In this document: one piece after another, positions 1 to 12,700 of the stretch
How the letters are laid out: each line of letters begins with the position of its first letter
Position numbering within the stretch: position 1 is the first letter of the stretch
Origin: Edaphochlamys debaryana
Taxonomy: Eukaryota; Chlorophyta; Chlorophyceae; Chlamydomonadales
Assembly: GCA_016858145.1 (NCBI GenBank)
Contig: JAEHOE010000004.1
Location: 1,736,001 to 1,800,000, forward strand
Direction: 5' to 3'
DNA length: 64,000 nt
The notes under the pieces: generated by a model
The model's input: only the letters and a program-made list of their open reading frames with translations
Told to the model about the DNA's origin: nothing
The model's database searches: none
Position numbers and translations under genes: made by a program

Positions 1-957
1 GCCGTCTGGTGACACAGCGTGGCTGCTAACCCCGCTGCCGTCACGGGGACCGCCAAGGGGGGACGGGGGCAGCCACTTGCAGCAGGCCAGAGCACTTTCA
101 CCGGTTGTGCGCCACACTCGTGCCACACCACGCTTGTCCTACCCAGCCTGCACCCATCCGAATCTGCCGTACAAGTGACCTGAGGTGTCTCCCACATGTG
201 CATCGCCATCCCTCCCCACATCGCACAGGCGCATCGCGCACGTAACCAGCTGCAGCCCTTCATGCGGTCAGTGGCACGGCAGGGCACATCCTTCCGCCTC
301 AACAAGCCCGACCAGCCATCCTAGCCTCCTGCCCCCACCACAGGACATGCATGAACCTAACCAATTGGGCAGCCGTTCAAATGCTGCCGCACCCTTGCTG
401 CTCTGCCCCATGCATGCCTGCGGCTGCCATCTTGTAAGGCCATCGCCTGGCCCTGGATGGAGTCTGGCCTCGATGTGCCTGACATATCGTTTCCCTGTTC
501 AGGCCGCACACCGACTCCAAGCTCAAGCACTCCCCACTGCAAAGCTTGGAGCACAAGCCATTTTCCTCGCCTAGCCTGCTGCTGCATGCAAACGGCATAC
601 GGCAGCGGCATCGCTGCTACACCAAAGCCACGTTCTCCCTGGCCCTGGCCTTATCTGACCAAGCGCAGGTGCCCCCAGAGTATGCAATGCGATGCCTCAT
701 CACGCAGCACCGACCTCAACCCTTCTGCGAGTCCCAGGCCGCGCCGCCAGGACCTTAGCCAGCTCCAGGCAACCGCAATCCCAGCCTCACGTATCACAGC
801 CCCATGCGCCCAGAGCTGCCCCCTGAGCGGCCATGCCCCAGGGTTGAGAGCTCCATGACCCCGGGTTGAGAGCATGCAAAGCGGGCCCAGCGGTCACGCC
901 CCAGCGCTCGCCAAAGTCATGACCCTGCCCTGCGCCCCCTCAGCCCGGACACCGCTA
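1..957. other. Intergenic sequence, no gene supported
   Basis: Short overlapping open frames occur on both strands, as expected in GC-rich DNA, but none shows a recognisable domain, exon structure or good start context. This is the 3' flank of the minus-strand BTB gene A. I see no tRNA, rRNA or clear poly(A) signal (TTACA on this strand) for that gene. Confidence 0.5.
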
Positions 958-992
958 CCGCTTGGCTCTACAGCTTGGCTCTACCGCTTGGC
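958..992. repeat. 13-bp tandem repeat over the BTB-A stop codon
   Basis: Two full 13-bp units (958-970, 971-983) and a 9-bp partial third (984-992) differ by one or two bases. The array covers the TAG stop of BTB gene A (981-983), so the last codons and the stop are echoed just downstream of the coding end. Confidence 0.7.
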
Positions 993-2776
993 ACTGCGGG
1001 CCACGCTCAGAAGGAGCTCCACCATCAGATCAGGCCTCTCGGCGCTCAGGCGCGTGAGGGCCTCGGGGGCCTCCCTGTGCACCTCCTCGTGGTGCTTCAG
1101 GTACCACGCCCTGAGCGCGGACAGCAGGCCCGAGAAGGAGCCGCCCAGACGGTCCGCCCACAGCAGGGAGCCCACAACCGTCCCTGCTGACACGCCTGAC
1201 AGCACCGCCGCCTGAGCGTCCGAGCACAGCTCCGGAAGCAGCAGGCGGTCCGCCAGCTCGGCCAAGGCCGGGGCCAGGGCGGGCGGGATGTCCACGGCGC
1301 CGGTGTAGACGAAGCGCAGGAGCAGCTCGAAGGCCGCCGGGTCAGCGTCCGGCAGGCTCAGCTCCGCCGCGGCCCCGTCCGCGAAGCCGCCCTCCAGCTG
1401 TGATCGGAAGTAGTCGCAGCGCGCAATTAGGATGGCCCGGTGGACGGGGAAGCGGCGGCCGCCCACCACAAGGGTGAGGTCCCCGGTGCCGTCCGGCTGG
1501 GCGTCCAGCAGCGCGCCCATGTCGGTGTGCAGCGTGCGCCGCGGCGGGCCGGCCCGCGCCGCTGGCGGGTTCGGCAGCAGCGGCGGCGGCTTGAGGCCCT
1601 GGTCCAGCACCAGCAGGGAGGGCGGGTTCTTGCGGCAGAGCGCCAGGTAGCCGTTGGGGAGGATGGCTGGGCGGTGCATCGCCCCCGAAAGTTTACGCGC
1701 CAGGGTGGTCGTCACGGCACCGTCAGGGGCCACTCGGCGAACGGCGGTGCTGCTTCCCCGGACGTCAACCACGATTAGCGCGCCCTCAGCGTCCGCAACA
1801 AGGCCCCAAATTGCCTCGAACCTCGCCTGGTCGCCCCGGCCGCCTGCAGTCCCCTGCACGCCCTCCCGCCCCGCCAGGAGCACTGGGACGGGGGCGGGGG
1901 CACCGGCATCTGCCTCGCCCGCCTCCTCCCCTCCCAGCGGCAGGCGGTAGAGGGCGGTGGCGGTGGCGAAGACGAGGGAGCCGTCGGGCCCGCCCCAGGG
2001 GACACAGGCCAGGCCTTAGATGCCGCTCGCAGCCTCGAAGGGGAGAGCGGTGGCGCGCAGTCGCTCCACGACCGGCCCCCCCGCCGCCGACGCCTGCCCT
2101 GCAGCCGCGTCCGCTGCCCCTGCCCGCCACGCCGCCGGCAGCTGCAGCCGAGTCACGCGTCTCGCGCTCGCACCTCCACGACAAAAGATGGAGCCTGCAA
2201 GTGGACGGGTGGTCGCAGCGTCGAGCATGCATTGGGGCGCGGCCACCCCGTGGCTGCCCAGCCCTGGCCTGCAGCCAACCCCGTTGCAGGCTTGCTTTTC
2301 CCCTTCCCGCTCCCCTACAGACTAAAGCTTCTGTCCCGCTTGCCCCCCCACCGTCATCTCCTTGATTCCCCCGGCCTACCCTTGCCATTGGCACACGAGA
2401 AGGCTGTGCTATCGGCCCGTGCATCGGGAGCTGCCTCCTCCTGGAGGCCCACAAGTTCGACGCTGTTGTCCGCGTGCAGGCAGAAGATACCGTGATCAGT
2501 GACAAATATGGTGCGCTGGCTGTATGAATCGAAGACGGGGCTCTTGGCCGCTCCAGTGAACTCGAGACGGGACGCATCATCACGGCGACCAGCCTCGTAG
2601 AGCTGCAGCCGTTCGCCGAGCTCCAGGCCACTGTGGCTGCAAGCACCCGTAAGAGGCTGGACACCGCCATCGAGGTTGAAGGATAATGTCTCACGCTTGT
2701 GGTCGCGAGTTCCACGGGTGATGATGCCGACAGGGCGACCTACTGGGCAGTCTAGCACACATTGCGGCAGCTTCAT
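981..2776 (-). pseudogene. BTB/POZ-domain protein A, interrupted by one in-frame stop
   Basis: Two exons on the minus strand: 2776-2380 and 2194-981 (AG|GC... acceptor), together 1,611 bases, a multiple of three. Exon 1 encodes the family's N-terminal region (start MKLPQCVLD, later FDSYSQRTIFVTDHG). Exon 2 encodes an NHL/beta-propeller-like stretch (LYRLPLGG, HRPAILPNGYLAL), then a BTB domain (DLTLVVGGRRFPVHRAIL, then FELLLRFVYTGAVDIP) and a helical BACK-like tail ending SAKR. A TAA codon at 2018-2016 lies in frame with everything before and after it. Paralogue C has an Arg codon there (ASGIRGLAC). This is the only lesion I see. BTB proteins of this type are usually substrate adaptors for Cul3 ubiquitin ligases, but that role is inferred here. 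A sequencing error, or a short N-terminal product, cannot be excluded. Confidence 0.8.
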
Positions 2777-3740
2777 GCTTGATGAAGTGGGAAAGGCGAA
2801 GGGCTGTGCCCATCCCCCTTGGAAGGGGCGGCGTTGGAAAGGACTTGCTCGGTAACGCTGCGTCGCTAGGAAGTAAACTGCGCTTATGAACCTCCCGTTT
2901 CTACTCTGTGCTTACTGCCTTGTCCTTAAAGGTCCTCTTATGCGGGCTCCCATTCGTCCCTTACCAAAACCCAAAAACCCAGCCGCATCCCGCATCGGTC
3001 CCCCCTCATTGCGCCCCGTTGTCTGTGCGTTGGTCACTCGTGTTGTAGCAAATTCAGGGCCGCGCGCATGCCTACGCACATTTTACCCACATGAGACCCC
3101 GACACGAACCCTGGAACGCCCTCCTGCGCTTGGGTGTATCTGCACATCTGGCGATATCTCTGGCACTCGACGCCGCCGTATGGTTTGTGTCCTGTTCACA
3201 TATGTGCTCAATGCGTTGGGGGCGTTTTTGGGCTAAGCCGCCGCCGTTAGGCTCTTCGGGCGGCCACCACCTCGTGTAGTGCGGGGTTCCAACGGATTAA
3301 TGGCCGGGTGCGAGCCCGTGTACCGTGGTGCGGGCTGGTGGTGGAGAGGGGTTGAGGGCTGCACGGAGCCAGACTCGAACATTGGGCCCCCTGGGGGGGA
3401 CCACGGGGCTCAGCCCTTTTCCTGCCTTCAGGCAGCCACCCTTGTCGCCCTCTCTCTGCGATTTAGCGAGGTACCCCGGGTTCCCCTGTACCCCTGAGGA
3501 CCCCTGAGGACCGAAGCACTCACTACATAGAAACGACACAAAAGAAGACTTCCGCGGTGCTGTGCGAGAAGCGCAGCCGCGGACAGCTCCAAACCGCTGC
3601 ACCCGGCAGGCCAGCTCGCCCCGTTAGCTAGGAGACAAATGAACAAGCACAGGTTGAAGACAATCATGGCAGGCCCGAGTTGGCATTTCCGCGAGCGGGA
3701 AGCGGCCTAGCCCGCGCTTTCGCTCCGCGCTCGGCAGGCA
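2777..3740. promoter_or_regulatory. Divergent intergenic region between BTB A and TERT
   Basis: A 964-bp gap separates two start codons facing apart, so it must hold both promoters. I recognise no specific factor site. A less GC-rich stretch lies at about 2870-3230, as is common upstream of algal genes. No coding feature is supported. Confidence 0.5.
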
Positions 3741-6700
3741 ATGCTTTCACGCGCGGGGCGGGATAACCAGCGCCGCGACAGCGAACAGCAACGATCACCC
3801 GTGGTGCTGCTCAGGCTCTACAGCGATGTGGTCCCGCTGCTTGACCATCTCCTGCGCGTCGCTGGGGACGCACATCCGGGTCTCCGGGAAGCGCTGCTGA
3901 AACCTACGGACAGTGCCGATTACCACCATGTCCTTTTCGGCTGCTATGTGTGCGGCTGGGGCCAGGACGCTGTGCCATCGGGACGCCCGCACTTGGCATC
4001 CCTCTGCAACAACTGCAGCTTGGAGGAGGTGCGGCAGGGGACGGGAGGGGACGGTGAAGGCAGGGTATGGGAGGCGGGTGAAGCCTTCTGGGGGGCGGGT
4101 CCAAACCCAAGACGCGCAGTCGGTCTCGCACGCACCCCACCACGTTCCACCCCCAGCTGCTCTATCGTGCTATCGACACGCTGGTCCGCGACAACAGCGA
4201 CTCAGTGCTGCGCCTGGGCTACAGAAAGGTGAAACCAGCGCGGTCCGTGTAGACCTGCAGCTTGCGTGCCGGTAGCGGGGCAGGTCCGGGGGCAAGCCGG
4301 GGGCCAAGCCCGTCTCCGCCCAGCTCGCCTCCACACACCCGCTCCACCCCCTCTCCCATCCTTCCCGCCCTCCTCCTTCCACCTCCACCCCACAGCGCCG
4401 CCCCAACACGGGCGCCGGCTACGTGGGCGGCATGTACCACGCGGAGCCCTGGTGCCCCAGCACCGCCCCCCGCGCCCTGCTGGGCCCCCCCTGGCGCCTG
4501 CTGCTGGCCCGGGCGGGGGATGAGGCGCTGCTGGGGCTGCTGACCCGGGGGTCTCTGTTCGTGGGGGTGGGGGGCGGCAGCTTCCTGCAGATCACGGGCA
4601 GGCCGGCGTCCGAGGTGTGTGTGTGTGGGGGGGAATGTGGGGTCCGAGGCGGGGCGGGGGGGGGGCGTGGGGTCCGAGGTGGGGCGGGGGGAGGGGGGGC
4701 GTGGAGCCGTGCGGGCCGTGGGGTCGGGGTGGGTAGGGTGGGTGGGTGGGTGGGTGGGTGGGTGCACCATTGAGAGGGGCGGGGCTTGGGGTGGGTGTAC
4801 TGGGCAGGATGCAAGCTGTGTCGGCTGGTGCCGGTGCACCTTTTGGCTGTTGAACAGTATGTGACACCCGGGGGCTGGGTTCATCGCAGGTCGCACGGGA
4901 GCGGTACCTTCTGTACGGCAAGCCGGGCATGGCCGCCGGGGGCCCACCGCTGCCGCTGCCCCACCGCCCGGCGGCCGCTGGCGGCGGCGGCGGCGGAGCC
5001 CTTGGCGGCCCCGCGGCGCGGTACTCCTGGTTCGCGGCGCCGCTGGCGGAGGCGCTGGCGGCGGCGGCTGCAGCAGAGGCTGAGAAGGCGGCGGCAAGGG
5101 CACGGGAAAAGGGGATCGCAGGTGGCGCAGGCAGGCGGCAGTCTGCCGCAGCAAGAGGTGATGCGGGGGGCCGGGCTGGCGCCGGCCAGGGCCCGGGTGC
5201 TGCGGCAACGTCGGTGGGGCCTGGGCCTGGGCCCAGGGGCCCAGCAGCGGCAGGTCCAGGGGGGCCCAGCGGCCCGGGACCTGGAGCTGCAGCTACAGGG
5301 CCGCAAGGAGGAAGGGGCGCGAGGGCTGCGGCAGGGGCGGGCTTGGGTGCTGCTGCTGCGGGCTCGGCTCCAGCGGTCGCCCCCGCCAAGCCCCGGCGGC
5401 CCCGGGCTTGGCAGCGGCGCAAGGCGGCCCAGGCCCGTGAGGCAGCGGCAGCCGTCGCCGCCGCCGCGGGCGATGCAGAGGCGGAGGCAGCGGCGGGGGA
5501 CCCGGGCGGTGGCCCGGGCGGGGACGGGGGCCCTGCCGGCAGCGGTGAGGACGCGTGGGAGGTGATGTCGACTGGGAGCCTGGACGCTCCGGCGACCCAG
5601 GTGTGTGCAAGCTCCCGGCACGCACTTCAGCCCTGTAACCGGCCTGTAGGGATGCGCCCTCGTAACCTGTAGCCTACCGTGGAGGCCACCTCCGGCTGGT
5701 TCTATGAGCCCCGCCCTCCCTCCCTGACCGCCCGTTCCTCCCTTTGACCCCCTCGCCAGGTGCTGTGCAGCAGCCCCTGGCCCCTGTGGGACTTCTCCTC
5801 CGCCTCCCCGCCGCCCGCCACGCCGCCGCACCTGCAGCGGTACGGCGTACGGCTGATGGAGTCGTACTCGCAGGGGGCGGGCGAAGGGCCGCAGGCGGGG
5901 GAAGGCGCCGAAGGCGAGGGCTTCGCCGGCGCCGGCGCCGGTAGCCCTGAGATCTGGGTCCCTTGGGAGCCGCCCGGTGCTCCGGGGCCTGAGATGGAAG
6001 GCGAGGGGGGTGCGTCGGAGGCGGATGAGGAGATGGCGGAAGCTGGGGTCGAGGGCGGGGTGGCCAGCGGGGCAGGGCCTGGGCAGGAGCGGCGGAAGCG
6101 GCTGCGCGGCGGGCGGAAACACCGGCCGTCGGATGCCAGTCACAAGGCTGGGGCCCTGGCGCGGGCGGCGGCGGCGGCAGCGGCTGTGGCGGCTTCCTTG
6201 GCGGCAGCACGGGAGGTCCGTGGTGCAGCCGGGGCCGCCGGCGCTGAGGGCCCCGGGGGCCCGAGCCACGCGGCCCCAGGTCCTGCCCGGGCCGTGCCCG
6301 GCCCCAGTGCTGCCGGGCCCTCCGCTCCCCCGCACCACCCGCCTCCGCCAGGCCTAGCCCCAGCTCTGGGTCCACCCCCTCCTGCTGCTCACGCCGCGCC
6401 GCCGCCGCCCGCGGCGGCGGCCGCTGGAGGTGGCGGCGGCGGCGGGTTGCGTGGGGCGGGGGCGGGGGGCCTCCGGGGCCAGCTGCCCCGCGGCTGGTCG
6501 CCTCCCTCCCAGGTGTTGCTGCCCCGGGCCCACATCTTCTACTGCGCCACCTTCGGGCGGAGGCCAGGGCTGCCGGCCAAGCGTAAGCGGGCCAAGGGCT
6601 TAGTGGGGTTTGTGTGTGCCATGCGCATCCAGAAGCGGGTTGCTTGCTGCAAATGTACTGGATACAGGCCCCAGGTGTGTCATTTCTTGCTCCCCGGAGG

Positions 6701-9700
6701 GTCCTTGATGCTCCCCCTTCCCGCTTGTGCCCGCTAATCCGCACCGCCCAGACCTGTTCAACACGCTCCAGGGAGTGCCCCAGGCGCACCACCGCCTCTT
6801 CGCACACATCTTCATGCCCCAGGCCCAGGCCCTGGGCCCGGCCCAGGCCCAACCGCCGCCCGGCGCCGCCGCTGGCGAGGCTCCCGCCGCTGCTGCTGCT
6901 GCTGCTCCTGACGGCGGTGGCGGCGGCGGCGACGGCGGCCTCCGGCGCCGCTCCTCCGGGCTCCAGGCAGCGCCCGCCCCGGCGGCCGCAGCGGCCGGAG
7001 GCGGCGGAGCGGCGCCGGGGGCGGGCCCAGGGGCTGCGGGCAGGGGCAACAACACCAATGCGCCTCCGCCCTTGGCCCCTGGCCGCCTGCGCGCCAGTCT
7101 GCCGGAGCGCCTGCGCCAGCGCACGGCACGGCGTCACGCAGTGCTACTGCGCCTGCTGCGCCAGCTGCTGGGTGCGTGCGGCTGTGGCGGTTGCCGCACG
7201 GCACGCGAGCGGTTGTGGCAATTGGTCGGTGGTGGTTGAGTTGGTTGGCGGTTGCGAGGCCCGCTTGACGCTGTTGCCCCTGGCCCCCCACGCTGCAGTG
7301 CGAGCGCAGCGGTGCCCCTACGGACTGCTCTTGGAGAAGCACTGCCCGCTGCCGCCGGCCATGCAGCAGCGGAGGCAGGCCCGCCGCCAGGCCGCCGCCG
7401 CCGCTGCTGCCGCCGCCGCCGGTGGCGGCTCTGGCGCCGGCCTTGCACCAGGCTGCGGGCCGGGGCCTGGGCAGGTGCAGGGGCCAGGCCCGGACGGTGC
7501 AGCTGCAGGAGGCAGCGAGGCCGGCGGCCCGCTCGAGCCAGCGGCAGCTGGGCAGAGCGGCGACGGGCCCGCCGCCGCCGGCCTCGTGGGTGCAGTGGCT
7601 GCGGGCATCGGGAGCGGCGAGACGGCCTTCGTTCCGGAGACGCCGCTGGACGCTGTGCGTGACGGCAGCGACGCTGGCGGCGGGGCCGCCTTCTGGACCC
7701 AGGCGCTTCCGCCCAGCCCCGGCGCCGCCTTCGGGGCGTTCCTTGCGCCGCCCCTGCCACCGCTGGCGGCCGTGCAAGCACACACGCCGCTGGCGCTGAC
7801 CCCGCCCGTGCCTCCGCCGGCGGCCATGCCCCTGCCGCCCCCGCCCCTGCCGCCGCCGCCAGGCTTGCCTCCAGCTCCGCCGCAGCTGCCGAAGGAAGCA
7901 GCAGCGAGCACGGCAGCCCCGGGCTTAGAAGCAGCAGCGCAGCTTCCGACCACGGCTGGGCAGGGCCCCGCCGGCCCCGGCCCCGCAGTGACCAAGCGGC
8001 AGCGCCTGGCGACGCCCGGCGCTGCCGCCGCCCCAGGCCGCCGCGCCGGCGGCTCCGGCGGCGGAGGCGGCCCAGGGGGCAGCGGGGCGCGTGGGCGTCG
8101 AAGGCCTCAGCCAGGGGCGCAGCAGGAGCCAACGGGAGAGGGGCGCAGCGACGGCGCCGCCAGGCCCAACTCCCAGACCTCAGCTTACGATTCGCTGATC
8201 GCCGAGCTCACGGCAGGGACCGGCGGCGGCGACAGCCCTTCCTCCCGCCGCCGCCGCGGCCGCCGCCAGGGCGGCACCGACGGCGGAGCCGCGCCGCCGC
8301 AGGCTGCCGCCGCCGCTGACGGCGCCGCTCCCGCCGCCGGCGTTGGCGGTGCCGGCGACTCGCTGTTGCCGTGCTGCGTGCCGCCGGCCCGCGTGACGGC
8401 GTTCCTGTGGTCGGTTGTACGACACATCGTGCCGCCGGCCCTGCTCGGCAACGGCCACAACCGCCAGTGAGCCTTGATGCTTACCGCTCCGTTCAAGTTT
8501 CCTGGCTTTCCTCATAGGATCGGTGTCATTCGCATTGGCGGCCGCGACGGCCTGGACTCTTTTGCTGCCATGGGTGTGAACCCACTGCTGACCCCCTGCG
8601 CTTGCCCCCACAGGGCCCTCCGTACCTCACTGCGACTCTTCGTCTCCATGCGCCGCCACGAGCACATGACTCAGCACATGGCCGCCCAAGGGCTCCGTAC
8701 GGCAGCCGGCGGCCTGGCCTGGCTGCCCGCCGGCAGGGCCCGGGGCGGCGGCAAGACGGGTGAGCTGCCCTCAAGCTGCCCCACACTCCCTCCGCCAAAC
8801 CCTACCCACTGCTGCTCAACTCCTCATCGCACCTCTCATGCCTGACCCTCCGCGACGCCCCTCTGTGCCCACCCTCGCCCCAACGTGAGCCTGCCCGCCT
8901 CCCACCCGGCCCTGATCTTCTCACCTCCCCACCCGCTCTCTCCCCACCCGCGCTCTCCCCACCCGCCTCTCCACCCCGCAGGCACGCCCGCCTCCCTGCA
9001 CGCGCTCCGCTGCCGGCTGCTGGGCCGCTGGGCGTCCTGGCTGCTGGCTGACGTGGCGGTGCCGCTGCTGCGCGCCTGCTTCTACGTCACCGAGAGCGAG
9101 CCGTACAGGCAGCAGGTGCGCGCGTGTGTGGCCGTACAGGCTCTGTGCTGCAGGCCTGCTTGGGGTCCGGTGCACGCCACGCGTGCCCCTCGCGACACCA
9201 TTGGCTGACCCCTGCCACGGCTGCCAAACAGCACCGTTGTGGGACCGCTTACTTTGCCGTGCACACTGGCCCACCGCCACCCCGGCTGGGCCAAACCACA
9301 GCGTACCCCCAACCGCCCCCCGCTGCCGCTGCCCCCAGGTCTTCTACTACCGCAAGCCCGTGTGGGCGGCCATGCAGGGCGCCGCGCTGCGGGACCTCAA
9401 GGCGCACCGACTGCAGGCGAGGGCAGACAAGGGGGTCGGGATGGGCCCGTGGGGTGTCTATCTCCCATCCCAGAGAGGCCACTGTGCGCTTCCAGCTGCA
9501 GCTTGTGCGTACAGTGCAAGGCGGGGCAAGCCCAGCTCTGATCCCAAGCATGGCTCCCACCTTCCTCACTTCCCCCGCACCCCACCCTCCCTCCCTTCGC
9601 TCTACAATACTCCGCCAACCGCAACCCCACCCTCCCTCGCCCCCAGGCCATCCCCGCCTCCGAGGCCCGCCGCCTGCTGTCCGCCCGGCAGCTGGGCCCC

Positions 9701-12700
9701 GCGCGCCTTCGCCTGGTGCCCAAGCACGGGGGCATGAGGCCCATTGTGAACCTGGGCTCGGCGGCGGCCGTCAAGTTCGCCGCCGGGGGAGGGCGGGGCG
9801 GCAGGCGGGGGCGGGGGGAAGCGGCGGCGGCAGGGGGAGGAGCAGGGGGCGGTGGGGGTGGAGGGGGTGAGGTGGGGGGAGGAGGAGGAGGAGGCGGGGC
9901 AGCGGCGGCGGGGGAGGGCGGCCGCAAGCGGCAGGCGGCGGGCTCCGGATGCCCCGGCGGCGAGGCCGTGACGCTTCAGTTCCGGCCCTTCAACAGCGTC
10001 CTGCAGCCAGCCCAGATGGTGAGGGCCCTGCCGCGAACTGGTGGCTAGGACTTGCTGCGTGTTGAGCTGGGTTCCTGCCTTGAGACGCCACGCGATGTAG
10101 CCTGCAGCCGCTGCGGGTTGGGGTTGTGTTCCTAACACGTAGTCGCCCCACGCCCTGTGTCAGCAGTCGAGGTCGGGCCCGAATGCCCCAATGCTGATGT
10201 CTGGAAGCGCGCCCTCGTCCCTCCCTCTTCGCAGGGGAGGGCCCTCATGGCCACCCTGGAGCGCCACCCCAGCCCCCCCCCCCTTTGCCCCCCCTCGGCT
10301 TTCCTGCCCCACCTTCACCCCCTCCACCCTCTTCCATCCCCCCTTGCCCTGTCCCCCCCTCCTCCCTAGGCGCTCAAGGCCTCCTTGGAGCGCCACCCCG
10401 GGGCCCTGGGGTCCTCCGTTCTAGGGATGGATGGCATCCACCGGGCCCTGGCGCCCTTTGCTCGGGAGCACCGGGCGGCGGCGCGGCGGGCGGAGGCGGC
10501 GGAGGCGGCAGCCAGGCGGGGGCAGGCGGCGGCGGCGGCACCGGGGCAGCCGCCGGGGGTTGCGGAGGAGGCGGGTGCGGCGGTGGAGCAGGGAAGGAGG
10601 CGGAGGCTGGGCCCAAGAGGGCCGCGGCCGCTGTTTGCGTTGAGGCTCTTCCGGCGCAGGGCGGCGGGCGGAGGCAGCGACCGGGACGGGGGAGCCAGGG
10701 TGTCAGGGCAAGCGCCGGGCCCAGGGCCAGCTCCGGGCACAGCGACAGGACGTCCCGTGGCTGCGGCCAAGCCCACACGCCCCTCTGCTTGGGCAGAGCT
10801 CGGTGGCAGCCGCCGCCGTGTGTCCCACGTACCAATGCCCCAGCAAGGGCAGGCAGCGACCGCTACCGCCCCCACCAACCCGCCCCCCACCGCCCCTGCG
10901 GTCGCGAATGCGTCGGCGGCGGCACAACCCTCGGGGCCTACCCCCTCCGGCCCCGCGCCAGCCCCCTCCGGCCCGCCGACGCTGTACTTTGTGTGTGCCG
11001 ACATCTCCCGCGCCTTCGACTCCCTCTCCCAGGTGGGGTGGGGTGGGGTGGGGTGGGGTGGGGTGGGGTGGGGTGGGGTGGGGGGGGGGGTGGGGTGGGG
11101 CGGGGTGGACCACCACGTCATTCCTGACCCCTCCCCCTCCTGCCTTTCCCTCCACAACCGCCCCCCCAGGAGCTGCTCATGTGCCTGGTGGAGCCCCTCC
11201 TGCCCCCCACCTGCTGCCCACTGCACACCTCCATCTCACCCTTCCCTGCCCCCTTACCCTCTCCCTCCCTCCCCCTCTTGCCTCCCCCTCCCCTCCCCCC
11301 CCCAGGAGCGGCTGCTGGGGCTGGTGGAACCCCTCCTGGACGCACCCGACTACCTGCTGCTGAGGGCGGGTGGGGCGGGGGGGTGGGTCTTACAGGGGCC
11401 AGCTTGATGGCATCTAGCCGCTGCAGGTGGGTGGGGCGGGGCTTAGGGGGGGCCCTTGCGGGGCACCGGTGTGGAAGAACAGCTGGGCCCAGGTGCTGCC
11501 GGCTCCTCACGAGGGCCAGGTCGCCCCTCCGCGACTGCCTGCTGCTGAGGGCGGCTGGGACGGAAGGGGTGGCGGGGGAGCCTGGCAGGAAAGTGTTGTT
11601 GCCAGGTACCGGTACTCACAGGGGCGATCCTAGCCCCAACGCTGGCCTCTGGGTCTACACGGCGCGAACGACCTGCGCCTACGCTGGTCTGCGCTCGCCC
11701 CGTCCCTCCCCCTCCCCCAATACTCGCCTCTCCCCTATCCCCTCCCTCCCTGCCCCCTCCGCCCCCCTCCTCCCCGCCCCCTGCAGGCGAGGTGACCCCC
11801 GGCACGGGCCTGCACGGCCTCCGCTCCCGCACCGCCCTGGCCGCCCACCCGGACGCCCGCTCCTTCCCGGGACTGCCGGCCTGGCTGGCGGGGGCGCGGG
11901 GGGAGGCATTCAACACGGCCTTCGTGGACCGGGTAGGGGGGGGGAGGGACGGAGGAGGGGGGAGGGGAGGGCGAGGCCCTGGGTACGGTGGACTGGTTGC
12001 ACTGGCGTCACGGCTTCCTGTGGGTTGCTTCACTGCAATGCTCGGCTTTACGCCCTGCCGTCCACTCATCCCCGCATTAGACCGACATGCTCTCTCCACC
12101 CATCCCTCGTGCCCCCCTCCCCTGCCCCTGCCCCCCCCCAGCTGCCCCTCCTGCGCCCCCTGCCCAGAGCCGAGGTGCTGTCCCTCCTGCGCCAGGCGGT
12201 GGGGTCCAACCTGCTGCGGCTGGGCAGGGGCTGGTTCAGGCAGAGCACCGGCATCGCGCAGGTGGGGACTGGGGGAGGCAGGTGTGTGGGGGGGCTGTCG
12301 GTGCGGGGAGAACGGGACCTGAGGGAGCATCCCCTCCCCTCCACAGCGTTGACCATGGCGCCATGCGCCATGCGCCATGCAACATGCAACGCCCTGAAGC
12401 TCGGACGCAACGCCCGCTTCCCCCCTGCCTACGGTACCCCACGGCACCGTCACCTCCTGCCTCGGTCCCCACCAGCCCCGCAAGCCTTGACCCACGTAAG
12501 CCCACCCCCCCCTGCCCACGGTACCCCAGGGCGCCGTCACCTCCACGCTGCTGTGCTCCCTCTACATGGCCGCACTGGAGGCCACCCACCTGCTGCCGCT
12601 CATGCCGCCGCCGCCGCCGCCGTCGGGGCCGCCGCCGCCGCCAGGGCAGCCGCCGCCGCCGGGGCCTGCACCGGGGCCGGGGCAGGGGCCTGCGTCGGCG

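Noticed and set aside
185..870. Overlapping small open frames at the left edge
   Set aside because: No conserved residues, splice pattern or codon signal sets any of them apart from chance frames.
4881..7137. Minus-strand frames of 485 and 487 codons over TERT exons 4-6
   Set aside because: Composition is Pro/Arg-rich shadow sequence. The plus strand carries clear TERT motifs with matching phases.
11033..11108. Interstitial telomere repeat in the TERT intron
   Set aside because: The unit is TGGGG, not the algal TTTTAGGG or plant TTTAGGG repeat.
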